A stretch of 64,000 bases of DNA, taken from contig NZ_FXUE01000003.1 of assembly GCF_900182935.1 (NCBI RefSeq), positions 124,001 to 188,000 on the forward strand, read 5' to 3'. The notes under the pieces are model-generated. The model saw only the letters and a program-made list of their open reading frames with translations. It searched no databases and was not told the DNA's origin. Every line of letters begins with the position of its first letter. The stretch's first letter is position 1. This stretch comes from Fibrobacter sp. UWB10. GTDB lineage: Bacteria > Fibrobacterota > Fibrobacteria > Fibrobacterales > Fibrobacteraceae. This document shows, one piece after another, positions 32,591 to 40,174 of this stretch. The translations under genes were made by a program, and so were the position numbers.

Positions 32591-33657
32591 TGTGTACCCC
32601 TATATGGTTTATTTAAAAGACAATCCTTAAATCCGTTTTCCATCTTAAACTTTCTGTTCAGCAGGAGCTCAAGGCGTTTCTCGTCCCGCTTTCGGCAATT
32701 GACTTCGTGCAGCATGAGAATTTTTTGTGTAACCATTTTGGGGGAAGGCAATTCAAAATGGTATGTTCGAGTAGGATATATTGAAGAATCGTCATCAATA
32801 TAATTTGGTCTGATGACAACAAATTCTCCTTCTTTACCGTCAACATGCTTCCATAGAAAATTATCAAAATCAAGCGAATTAGTCGTATTTACAGCATATA
32901 TCCAATTGATAGATAATCTCTTTGATTCAGCAATCCAATCGCAGTGGATTATATACTTGGCATTCTTTGGAATATCCAATCCCATCATATACGGAAACGA
33001 GACTGTTTCCTCTAATGAAGATAACTCGTATTTTAATCGAGAACAAAATACACCATGATAACAAGCCTCATCCGCTTTACTAGATAGAATTAAATATGTA
33101 CCTGCGGGAACTTCATCTCCTGATAGCGAAAAATTCGGAGATTTCTGAGCAAGAGCCAAAAACATCTCCAGTTTCTGTACCGTGATTGTTTCTGCCCAAT
33201 TCCATAATTCAACGAACATCGAAAACAATCGATTGTGTTTCTCGCCATCAAATGCATCGCTTTCAAATAAGACTATTTCATCTTCAAAGTAACCCACCGA
33301 ATAGCTGTCGTTATATTTTTTCACGAGCGTCATGCCATATCTTCTTTGCGGAAGAAGAAATAGGCTCATGTCAACGCATCTGCAGTGACGAACTTCGACG
33401 TTTTTCGTGGAAATCAATTGTCTCAATAGTTTCCAATCGACATTGTTTGAAATGTCCGTCAATATCCGCAATTTCCCAGCGCCAACCGAAAGTGTCATTC
33501 CTGCAGAGTAATCAGGATGAACGGGAGTATTTTCTTTGCCGGGTGTAGATAAGGTTCCCAAATTTAGGCTAGGAATGCAAATCCTTCGTTCTTCGTCATC
33601 CTTCGTGAAAAATTTTGCCAATCGACTGCAGGCGTCATCATCTACACAGATATTCAT
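32575..33657 (-). CDS. Hypothetical protein, paralogue of the 33707 gene
   Basis: A 360-residue soluble protein of unknown family, starting behind GGGGACATT. It shares a core with the next upstream gene: KLRILTDISNNVDWKLL / VEVRHCRCVDMSLFLL here, KIRILTDVLNNPNWSTL / IEIRHIQNLNMLLFVH there, then a helical part with LFSMFVELWNWAETIT versus LFDSFWEDAEPIT. The RILTD and EVRH strands look like the start of a PLD-type fold, but no HxK catalytic site is seen. A WYL-type palindrome lies 19 bases upstream. Confidence 0.7.
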   Translation of the reverse strand: MNICVDDDACSRLAKFFTKDDEERRICIPSLNLGTLSTPGKENTPVHPDYSAGMTLSVGAGKLRILTDISNNVDWKLLRQLISTKNVEVRHCRCVDMSLFLLPQRRYGMTLVKKYNDSYSVGYFEDEIVLFESDAFDGEKHNRLFSMFVELWNWAETITVQKLEMFLALAQKSPNFSLSGDEVPAGTYLILSSKADEACYHGVFCSRLKYELSSLEETVSFPYMMGLDIPKNAKYIIHCDWIAESKRLSINWIYAVNTTNSLDFDNFLWKHVDGKEGEFVVIRPNYIDDDSSIYPTRTYHFELPSPKMVTQKILMLHEVNCRKRDEKRLELLLNRKFKMENGFKDCLLNKPYRGTQCNSI

Positions 33658-33675
33658 AATGTCCCCTTTTTTGCT

Positions 33676-33692
33676 ACGATAAATGCTGTCGT
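33676..33692 (-). promoter_or_regulatory. WYL-type palindrome, degenerate copy
   Basis: ACGA-N9-TCGT, same 4-9-4 geometry as the other sites but with A for the first G and no good -10 at the expected place. It sits between the two paralogous genes, 19 bases from the start at 33657. Confidence 0.4.
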
Positions 33693-33706
33693 AAATGTTT
33701 AATACA

Positions 33707-34822
33707 TCACGGTATTACCTCGCTCCATTTTACGAAACATGTTTCCTTGAGCGAGTCGGCAAATGCAGCGTCCGTTTGGAATTTCTTGGTTAGCGCATTT
33801 TCGATTTTCTTGGTGTATTCTTCGAAATGAAAATCAAATACATCCATTGCCATATAGATATTCTTGCTGTAGTAGCGTTTGGGGCGTGGGTAAGTATCCG
33901 CAACGGACGAATCTTTGTCCCATTTTTGAACAATGGAAAAGCCATGCTCCGGGTAATAGGATTCAAGGGTTTCGTCTATTTCTCGGATGGGATTGTTTCC
34001 GAAAACTCGGAAGGTTTGGTCGTGTTTGATATGTTTCGTCTGTGTGTCCATGTGGCAAATGACGATTTGTTCCGCATCTTTGGGAATCTTGATGCCCACG
34101 AAATAGGCGAAACTATAGATGTCGGAGTCACCACGTTCTATTTCGCCGCTGAAGATGCTACGGTTTATTGCGCTTTCATCCCGTTCCTCCCATAATTCAG
34201 AATCATCCTTTTTCCCCTCAGGCAAAAGGAAATAGGTGTGTTGCAGGAGTTCTTTGTCAGAATCTTCTCTATCGTCGCCCCATAGCCTGTTAAAATGCTC
34301 AATCTTTTCACCCGTAATCGGTTCGGCATCTTCCCAAAAGCTATCGAATAATCTTTGGAATGGTTTGTAATCTGTGGTTTTCGTGGCAATGGAATTGTCT
34401 TCGAAATCATCATAAGAACCGTCGCAAGGTGTTGGGCTCACGATGCTGAAGGCCTGCTTTTCTCCAAGATGAACGAATAGAAGCATATTCAGATTTTGGA
34501 TATGTCTGATTTCGATATCAGAATATTGCAAAAAGTCCCAAAGTGTGCTCCAATTTGGATTGTTGAGGACATCCGTCAAAATCCGGATTTTAGAACCTTC
34601 TTCAATTCGACTCATCTCTAACGAATCAGGATCATCAGGGTCTTCGTCATCTTCGTCTTCAATGAATGATGTGTAACCGTCAAAAAGCCCTGGGACATTA
34701 TCATTCAGCGATGGAAGCGCCACGAGGCGTTCCCCGTTGTTGGCATCCCAAAAGTCATGCATCAGGTTCATCAGGGGGTTGCCTTCGTAAACCTTGCCGT
34801 CAACTTTCTTTGCATTTTTCAT
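33707..34822 (-). CDS. Hypothetical acidic protein, paralogue of the 32575 gene
   Basis: A 371-residue, strongly acidic soluble protein (for example FIEDEDDEDPDDPDSLE around residue 55) with an AAGGAG site before the ATG. It shares the RILTD...NW...EIRH core with the gene downstream. The C-terminal part (RYYSKNIYMAMDVFDFHFEEYTKKIENALTKKFQ) is also echoed there. Family unknown. It has its own WYL-type promoter at 34852-34884. Confidence 0.7.
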   Translation of the reverse strand: MKNAKKVDGKVYEGNPLMNLMHDFWDANNGERLVALPSLNDNVPGLFDGYTSFIEDEDDEDPDDPDSLEMSRIEEGSKIRILTDVLNNPNWSTLWDFLQYSDIEIRHIQNLNMLLFVHLGEKQAFSIVSPTPCDGSYDDFEDNSIATKTTDYKPFQRLFDSFWEDAEPITGEKIEHFNRLWGDDREDSDKELLQHTYFLLPEGKKDDSELWEERDESAINRSIFSGEIERGDSDIYSFAYFVGIKIPKDAEQIVICHMDTQTKHIKHDQTFRVFGNNPIREIDETLESYYPEHGFSIVQKWDKDSSVADTYPRPKRYYSKNIYMAMDVFDFHFEEYTKKIENALTKKFQTDAAFADSLKETCFVKWSEVIP

Positions 34823-34836
34823 GTTTGCGCTCCTTA

Positions 34837-34855
34837 TTTTGATATATCATCAAAA
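34837..34855. promoter_or_regulatory. Palindrome TTTTGAT-N5-ATCAAAA in 5' leader
   Basis: Perfect 7-base arms overlapping the predicted -10 (34857-34852) of the 33707 gene and ending 14 bases before its start codon. A second regulator or a leader hairpin is possible. Confidence 0.35.
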
Positions 34856-34884
34856 TAGGTTTTTACTGCGACAAATAATGTCGT
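34852..34884 (-). promoter_or_regulatory. WYL-type promoter site of the 33707 gene
   Basis: Palindrome GCGACA-N5-TGTCGT (34868-34884). On the minus strand TTGTCGCAG, 8 bases, TATTTT (34857-34852). TACTGCGACAAA is shared with the site at 36031. Confidence 0.65.
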
Positions 34885-34970
34885 GTTTGAAGGCGTGAAA
34901 AAAAACGCATTAGGCGGGCATGATAAGTAGAAGCCATTGTTTTTGCGAGGCTCTAGAATGTTTTTTTGCT

Positions 34971-35999
34971 TTACCGCCAGGGGTTTTGGCGGTAGGTGCT
35001 GTCGAGGAAAAACGAAAAGTCGCGGAGCTTTTTGCGGAGCGAAATAGGTTTGATGACTTCGGCACTATCGGCGTATGAGAGTACCCAGCGGAAAAGAAGA
35101 TCGTCGTTGAGAGCTTTCATCGTGACAAGTAGGCGACCATTGCGAAGTTTTTCCACTTTCATGGATCTTTGGAAAGGTCTTTCTTCAAGGTAGGCCTGCA
35201 CATCATCCTTGAAAATGATTTCGACATCTTCGGCATTCGGGTCTTGCGGCCCAAAAATGGCAGAACCGAGCTGCACACGCTTGCGCAACATTTCAAGAGT
35301 CTTTGGGTTGTCCTGAAAGGTTTCCTTGGTGAGTTCGACCTTCTGAATTCGACGGAATTTGAGTGTATAAGTCTCGCCAGGATGCGACTGCGACTCGCAA
35401 CCGATGTAGATTTCGCCCTGGTACAAGATGACCATCAGCGGAATCCGCATATGAGGGATATTCCCAGTTTCGCTGATATAGGTGACGAGGATTTTTCGGC
35501 GTTCGTGAATCGCCCGCAGAATCACCTTGAGTTTTTCGCTGGAATCTTCCTCGAACATGGGAGGGGTTCCCGCAAAAAGAATTCGCGAATTCAGGTCTTG
35601 AGCGAGCTGTTCCACGGCCTTTTTTTCGTTCGAAGGCAGACTTTTCTGGATTTTTTCAAGCAGATCCGTGACAGTCTCGCTTGCGGCGGGGTACATATTC
35701 GCGATGCGCTGCAGGAACACGAAATGCAGCATGGTGTTTTCAAAATTCGGGAACAACAGGTTGTCCGCCGATTTAATTGCAGATTGATAAAGGTAGGCTC
35801 GTCGGTCGCCGCTCACGCGGATATAGGCGCCTCCATTAATGGAGGCAAGGAAATTCATATCTCGTTGCACATTGCGACGCTCGTTTTCAGGAATCTCCAA
35901 TGCGGCCATCAAATCGTTGATGGTGTAGGCTCTGCTCGGATTCGAAATCAGGAGCGCAAAAAGCTGGACGGTGCGTTCGCCGCGGGTAATTTCTGCCAT
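34971..35999 (-). CDS. WYL-domain transcriptional regulator
   Basis: A 342-residue regulator. N-terminal winged HTH (LISNPSRAYTINDLMAALEIPENERRNVQRDMNFLAS), then a helical linker, a WYL domain (about residues 165-235: HERRKILVTYISET, PLMVILYQGEIYIGCES, LKFRRIQKVEL) and a C-terminal WCX extension. In the signature turn Trp is replaced by Ile (EIYIG). WYL proteins such as PafBC and DriD sense nucleic acid fragments, for example single-stranded DNA, and activate damage responses; others repress defence genes. A palindrome at its own promoter recurs before four other genes of this island, so it is probably the island's master regulator. Confidence 0.9.
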   Translation of the reverse strand: MAEITRGERTVQLFALLISNPSRAYTINDLMAALEIPENERRNVQRDMNFLASINGGAYIRVSGDRRAYLYQSAIKSADNLLFPNFENTMLHFVFLQRIANMYPAASETVTDLLEKIQKSLPSNEKKAVEQLAQDLNSRILFAGTPPMFEEDSSEKLKVILRAIHERRKILVTYISETGNIPHMRIPLMVILYQGEIYIGCESQSHPGETYTLKFRRIQKVELTKETFQDNPKTLEMLRKRVQLGSAIFGPQDPNAEDVEIIFKDDVQAYLEERPFQRSMKVEKLRNGRLLVTMKALNDDLLFRWVLSYADSAEVIKPISLRKKLRDFSFFLDSTYRQNPWR

Positions 36000-36017
36000 A
36001 ATAAACCTCTAAAACTT

Positions 36018-36050
36018 AATATATCTTATTACTGCGACAAAAGATGTCGC
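36018..36050 (-). promoter_or_regulatory. WYL-type promoter site of the WYL gene itself
   Basis: Palindrome GCGACA-N5-TGTCGC (36034-36050). On the minus strand TTGTCGCAG, 8 bases, TATATT (36023-36018), 19 bases before the ATG. This suggests autoregulation. Confidence 0.65.
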
Positions 36051-36108
36051 GATGCTTCTGCTTTTGCGTTTTTTTGGTGAAAAATGTAGGACAACTTGAA
36101 TAGTAAAC

Positions 36109-36145
36109 AAAAATGCCCCTGCTCAGAGCTACTTGAGCGGGGGCA
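36109..36145 (-). terminator. Terminator hairpin inside a divergent intergenic region
   Basis: 12-base stem with one wobble (TGCCCCCGCTCA / TGAGCAGGGGCA on the minus strand), 8-base loop, then TTTTTG. No protein gene lies upstream on this strand, which implies a short non-coding transcript. Confidence 0.65.
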
Positions 36146-36240
36146 CCTTTATTCCCAAAGAGACACAAAAGAGGGAATTGGATTTTTTGATTCAACCTAG
36201 CAAGCCCGCATCTGAATGCTATGGCAACAATCAGAGTTAG
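36109..36240 (-). ncRNA. Candidate iron-regulated small RNA
   Basis: About 130 bases on the minus strand between two perfect TTAG-N6-CTAA boxes (36237-36250 and 36258-36271, 21 bases apart) and the terminator at 36145-36109. No open frame of note. The boxes are 150 or more bases from the DtxR-type gene on the other strand, so they may serve this transcript. The promoter itself is weakly defined. Confidence 0.35.
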
Positions 36241-36271
36241 ACTTGGCTAACTAAAAGTTAGATAAAACTAA
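36237..36271. promoter_or_regulatory. Two DtxR-like boxes, 21 bases apart
   Basis: TTAGACTTGGCTAA (36237-36250) and TTAGATAAAACTAA (36258-36271). Both fit TTAG-N6-CTAA exactly. Confidence 0.65.
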
Positions 36272-36323
36272 CTACAAAAACAAGGGCAAAATCGCGAAAA
36301 TAATGTAAATTTTTTTTATAATA

Positions 36324-36408
36324 TTAGTTTAATCTAAATAAATACGCTTCCTATAATAATTTTAGCCTTGCCTAATTAGATTTATTAAACTATATTAGCC
36401 GCGTCTAA
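36324..36408 (+). promoter_or_regulatory. Promoter with three DtxR-like boxes for the regulator-feo operon
   Basis: Boxes at 36324-36337, 36362-36375 (TTAGCCTTGCCTAA) and 36395-36408 (TTAGCCGCGTCTAA), all perfect. TTGCCT (36368-36373) inside the second box and TATATT (36391-36396) touching the third are 17 bases apart and form a promoter that a bound repressor would block. Confidence 0.75.
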
Positions 36409-36423
36409 ATAAGGCTGGTTAAA

Positions 36424-36861
36424 ATGGACCATACGAAACTAACTCAAAGTTTAGAAGACTACTTGGAAATGGTGCACATGTTGCGCTTGGCGAACGGGCT
36501 TGCCCGCGTCAAGGATATTGCGGCGGCTCTTGCCGTGAAAATGCCGTCGGTCGCAAAGGCCATGGTTGAACTCAAGAAGATGGGCCTTGTAAGGCAGGAA
36601 CCCTACAGCGGTGTAGAACTCACCGAAGAGGGCGAACGCGTTGCCGCCATGATTTTGAACCGTCATATTCTTCTGAAGGGATTCCTGATTAAGCTGGGCG
36701 TGTCCGAGGCGATTGCCGATAAGGATGCCTGCAGTATGGAACATATTCTTTCGGCAGAAACGCTCGGTAAGATTGAAGATTTTGTGAAACCGTCGAATGC
36801 GATTGCCTCGGCAAAAGTTTCTTCGGTGAAAAAACTAAGGGTTGTCAAAAACACAAAGTAA
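36424..36861 (+). CDS. DtxR/MntR-family metalloregulator (copy 1)
   Basis: A 145-residue regulator. The N-terminal winged HTH (SLEDYLEMVHMLRLANGLARVKDIAAALAVKMPSVAKAMVELKKMGLV) and the dimerisation/metal domain (GERVAAMILNRHILLKGFLIKLGVSEAIADKDACSMEHILS) match the DtxR family; the Cys, Glu and His residues of DACSMEH correspond to the metal site. There is no SH3-like third domain, so the length is that of MntR-type members. It heads an operon with feoA and feoB and has perfect boxes in its promoter, so it very likely represses iron uptake when Fe2+ is plentiful. Close paralogue at 49773. Confidence 0.92.
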   Translation: MDHTKLTQSLEDYLEMVHMLRLANGLARVKDIAAALAVKMPSVAKAMVELKKMGLVRQEPYSGVELTEEGERVAAMILNRHILLKGFLIKLGVSEAIADKDACSMEHILSAETLGKIEDFVKPSNAIASAKVSSVKKLRVVKNTK

Positions 36862-36909
36862 ACAGGAAGGCTCCGCTCAAGAGTTTTCCCGTTTTTATAT
36901 GAGGATGAT

Positions 36910-37194
36910 ATGAGCTGTAATTGTGGTTGCGGCGGAAAGTCGCAAACGAAAAAGTGGAGTACCGAGCCCAAGTTCTCGGAACTCAAAAAGGGCGACAAGG
37001 TGGAAATCGTCGGCTATAACGAAGGCGATTCTCGCTACAAGTCCAAGCTTCTTTCGATGGGGCTTGTGCGTGGCGTTCAGATCGAAGTCTTGCAAGCTGC
37101 CCCGCTCGGCGATCCGATCGAAGTGGCCGTGCTTTCTTATAGACTCTCGCTCCGTAAAGAAGAAGCGAACGTGCTCAAGCTGAGGAGGGTATAA
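36910..37194 (+). CDS. feoA: FeoA-like protein with Cys-rich N-terminus (copy 2)
   Basis: A 94-residue FeoA with a good GAGGA ribosome site. The FeoA core runs from FSELKKGDKVEIVGYN to EANVLKLRRV and is nearly identical to that of copy 3 at 50204. It has an extra head, MSCNCGCGGKSQ, with three cysteines in five residues that could bind iron or another soft metal; copy 3 lacks it. Cytoplasmic partner of FeoB. Its stop overlaps the feoB start by one base (TAATG). Confidence 0.9.
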   Translation: MSCNCGCGGKSQTKKWSTEPKFSELKKGDKVEIVGYNEGDSRYKSKLLSMGLVRGVQIEVLQAAPLGDPIEVAVLSYRLSLRKEEANVLKLRRV

Positions 37195-39941
37195 TGGCTG
37201 CTAGAAAACTTTTGACGATTGCTATTGCCGGTAACCCGAACTGCGGTAAGACGGCTCTCTTTAACGCCCTTACGGGTGCCCGTCAGCATGTGGGTAACTG
37301 GCCCGGCGTGACTGTCGAAAAGAAAGAAGGTTATTTTGAACTGGGTGACCGTCAGATTCGCCTGGTGGACCTTCCGGGTACTTACGCTCTGTTCGCAAAT
37401 GCCGAAGACGAACGCGCTGCTGTCGATTACTTGCTTAGCCGCGAAGCAAGCTTGATCATCAACATCGTCGATGCCACGAACCTGGAACGTAACCTGTTCC
37501 TCACGAGTCAGCTTGCCGATATGCATATCCCGATGGTGATTGCCGTCAATATGATGGATATCGCCGAAAATCGTGGAATCCAGCTGGATCTCGATGAGCT
37601 TTCTGACGTTTACGGCGTGCCGTGCATTCCGCTTTCCGCTGTGAGCGAAAAGAGCGTCACCAATTTCATTAGCCAGATGGGCCATGTGCTGGCATCTCCG
37701 ATGCCGCTCCCGAAACAGATGGTTTATGGTGACAAGATTGAAGAAACCGTTAAGGTCTTGGAACCGAAGGTGGCTCCGGTCGCAAAGCTCTTGGATGCGG
37801 ACGCTCGTTGGGTTTCGCTCATGTATTTGGGCAACCAAAACAGCTATGCCGACAAATTTGCCGAAGCTGGCGTGAAGATTAACAAGGCTGACGTTACAAA
37901 GATTCTTGGTGAAGAACCGGAATTTGCAATGGCCGAAAACCGCTATTCCATTTCGCACAATGTGGCTGGCAAGGCAATTGTCGCTGCACGCGAGAAGAAG
38001 ACCTTCTCGGATAAGCTTGATGCTGTGCTTTTGAACCGCTGGGCGGCGCTCCCGATCTTCCTTGTCATCATGTATTTGGTGTTCTGGGTAGCAGTCACTA
38101 TCGGTTCTGCATTCATTGATTTCTTTGATGTACTGTTTGGTGCAATTTTTGTGGACGGTCTCGGCTACGTGCTCACGGATGTTCTCCATGCGCCGGGCTT
38201 TGTGTCCGCTATTCTCGCCGACGGTATCGGTGCCGGTATCCAGACGGTTTCGACCTTCATTCCGGTCATCTTCTTCATGTTCCTGTGCCTTTCGTTCTTG
38301 GAAGACTCGGGTTACATGGCTCGTGCCGCTTTCGTTGCAGACCGCTTCATGAGATTCCTTGGCCTTCCGGGTCGCGCCTTCGTGCCGATGATGGTGGGCT
38401 TTGGTTGCGGCGTGCCTGGCATTATGGGCTCTCGCGTGCTGGAATCCAAGCGTGAACGTTTCCTCACCATCTTCTTGGTGCCGTTCATGAGCTGCGGCGC
38501 TCGCCTTCCTGTGTATGCGCTGTTCGCTGCTGCATTCTTTGGCAAGATGGCTGGCACGGTCGTGTTCCTGCTTTACCTTGCTGGTGTATTGTTCGCTGTT
38601 GCTTACGGTCTCTTCTTGAAGAAGTCCCTGTTCCAGGGCCAGGCCAGCAACTTTGTGATGGAACTTCCGCCGTATCACTTGCCCAAGTTCAAGTCCCTGA
38701 TGATTCACTGCTGGCAGCGCCTGCGCGACTACATCTGGCGTGCTGGTAAGGTGATTACGCTTGCCGTTGCAATACTTGGCTTCCTCAACAGCTTCGGCAT
38801 TGTGGAGAAGTCTGTGGACGAAAATGCTCCGGCCGATGAACCGGCAGGTTTTGAATTTACAGCCGGTAACGGGGATTCCGAAAATAGCTTGCTCTCTGTA
38901 ATCGGTAAGGCGATTACGCCGGTGTTCGAACCGTTCGGTGTCGAAAAGGAAAACTGGCCGGCCTCTGTGTCCTTGTTCACGGGTCTTTTGGCCAAGGAAG
39001 CCGTTATCGGTACCATGAATTCGCTGTATTCTATGGCGGGTGAAAATGCAGAAGCTCCTGCAGAAGAGCCGAAGGCAGAAGAACCTGCTGCAGAAACTCC
39101 GGCTGCTGAAGCCCCGGCTCCGGAACAGGTTGCCGCTGTTGCTGACAGTGCCGCTGCTCCTGCAGAAGCTGCCGAAGCACCTGCTGAAGAAAAGGCTGAA
39201 GAAGAAAAGGTGCTTATCGCCGGTGTAGACGAATGCCCCGCCGAAGAAGAGGAAGAAGGTGGCGCTCCCGATATCAAGGGTGCCGTACTTGAAGCTCTCG
39301 GCTCGATTCCGGCAAATCTCTCTGAAGTCATCGGCTCGCTTACCGACATTCTCGGAACCGCCGGTGAATTGGAAGGCCAGGAAGCTGCCGAACTCAAGAA
39401 AGAAACTCTCGACAAGATTACTGATGCCAAGGTGCTGACCTGCGAAGAATTTGCTGCCATCGCTACCTTCGGCGAAGAAGAAGAGGATGAAAAGACCCGC
39501 GAAGCCGTGTTCGAAAAGCTCGCTGCTGCTGGCATCACGCTCGACGAAGACGAAATGGGTGCTCTCGAAGAAGGCGACCTTTCCGAAACCGCCGACATCT
39601 ACGCTAACCTCCGCTCTTACTTCCACAATCCGGATAAGAACGGTAACCCGGTGGATGGCTTTAACTGGCAGGTGTTCGCATTCCTCATCTTTATCTTGCT
39701 CTATGTACCTTGCCTTGCTGCAATGGGTGTCGTAGCCCGTGAAATCGGCCTCGGCCTTGCTATCCTTATGGCAACGGTTCAGACGATTCTTGCTTGGGCT
39801 GTGGCTGTTCTCCTTTACCAGGTGCCGGTTGGAGGCGATACCAAGTGGATTGTTGCCGCTATCGTGGCTCTTGTGGGTACGGGAATCTTCCTCAAACTCT
39901 TCGGCATGAAGGCTAATAAGGAAAAGAGATTCGAAGACTAA
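37194..39941 (+). CDS. feoB: FeoB ferrous iron transporter with long acidic insert (copy 2)
   Basis: A 915-residue FeoB, longer than the usual 700-780. The G domain has GNPNCGKTALFN (G1), DLPGTYAL (G3) and NMMD (G4). The permease carries gate motifs GFGCGVPGIMGSR and PFMSCGARLPVY, and AKEAVIGTMNSLY. After this point, residues about 616-815 are an insert rich in Glu, Ala and Pro (repeats like PAEEPKAEEPAAE), ending just before the final helices FAFLIFILLYVPCLAAMG. E. coli FeoB has a shorter loop at the same place. Imports Fe2+ across the inner membrane. Third gene of the DtxR-feoA-feoB operon. Confidence 0.93.
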   Translation: MAARKLLTIAIAGNPNCGKTALFNALTGARQHVGNWPGVTVEKKEGYFELGDRQIRLVDLPGTYALFANAEDERAAVDYLLSREASLIINIVDATNLERNLFLTSQLADMHIPMVIAVNMMDIAENRGIQLDLDELSDVYGVPCIPLSAVSEKSVTNFISQMGHVLASPMPLPKQMVYGDKIEETVKVLEPKVAPVAKLLDADARWVSLMYLGNQNSYADKFAEAGVKINKADVTKILGEEPEFAMAENRYSISHNVAGKAIVAAREKKTFSDKLDAVLLNRWAALPIFLVIMYLVFWVAVTIGSAFIDFFDVLFGAIFVDGLGYVLTDVLHAPGFVSAILADGIGAGIQTVSTFIPVIFFMFLCLSFLEDSGYMARAAFVADRFMRFLGLPGRAFVPMMVGFGCGVPGIMGSRVLESKRERFLTIFLVPFMSCGARLPVYALFAAAFFGKMAGTVVFLLYLAGVLFAVAYGLFLKKSLFQGQASNFVMELPPYHLPKFKSLMIHCWQRLRDYIWRAGKVITLAVAILGFLNSFGIVEKSVDENAPADEPAGFEFTAGNGDSENSLLSVIGKAITPVFEPFGVEKENWPASVSLFTGLLAKEAVIGTMNSLYSMAGENAEAPAEEPKAEEPAAETPAAEAPAPEQVAAVADSAAAPAEAAEAPAEEKAEEEKVLIAGVDECPAEEEEEGGAPDIKGAVLEALGSIPANLSEVIGSLTDILGTAGELEGQEAAELKKETLDKITDAKVLTCEEFAAIATFGEEEEDEKTREAVFEKLAAAGITLDEDEMGALEEGDLSETADIYANLRSYFHNPDKNGNPVDGFNWQVFAFLIFILLYVPCLAAMGVVAREIGLGLAILMATVQTILAWAVAVLLYQVPVGGDTKWIVAAIVALVGTGIFLKLFGMKANKEKRFED

Positions 39942-39960
39942 CCTTTTAGAATCAAGAACC

Positions 39961-39999
39961 ATTAAGGGCTGGTAGGCCCAAAACCTGCCAGCCCTTAAT
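39961..39999. terminator. Strong hairpin after feoB copy 2
   Basis: 16-base arms ATTAAGGGCTGGTAGG / CCTGCCAGCCCTTAAT with one wobble and a 7-base loop, 19 bases after the stop. No long T run follows, so termination or mRNA protection are both possible. Confidence 0.6.
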
Positions 40000-40012
40000 T
40001 AAAAAGCTTGAA

Positions 40013-40026
40013 TTAGATTTGTCTAA
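40013..40026 (+). promoter_or_regulatory. DtxR-like box upstream of the porin promoter
   Basis: TTAGATTTGTCTAA, perfect, with arms extended to AATTAGA / TCTAATT. It lies 25 bases upstream of the sigma-54 promoter of the porin-like gene. Confidence 0.65.
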
Positions 40027-40051
40027 TTTGTGAAACTAAACTGAAACATCT

Positions 40052-40067
40052 TGGCACGCATTTTGCA
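40052..40067 (+). promoter_or_regulatory. Sigma-54 promoter of the porin-like gene
   Basis: TGGCACGCATTTTGCA matches the -24/-12 consensus TGGCACG-N4-TTGCW exactly, about 108 bases before the ATG. Confidence 0.85.
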
Positions 40068-40174
40068 ATAATAGCACACAGAAGGCGATAGCCAAGCGTT
40101 TTTGTAGCACTATTTGTAAAAAACCTGACGGAGTGTTACAAAAACAGAAAATAAATCCGTCAAGGGAGAGAAAA

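Noticed and set aside
37137-39962. Very long open frame (over 900 codons) on the minus strand opposite feoB copy 2
   Set aside because: It mirrors the codon bias of feoB, has His/Arg/Asn-rich low-complexity sequence and no family pattern; feoB on the plus strand is unambiguous.
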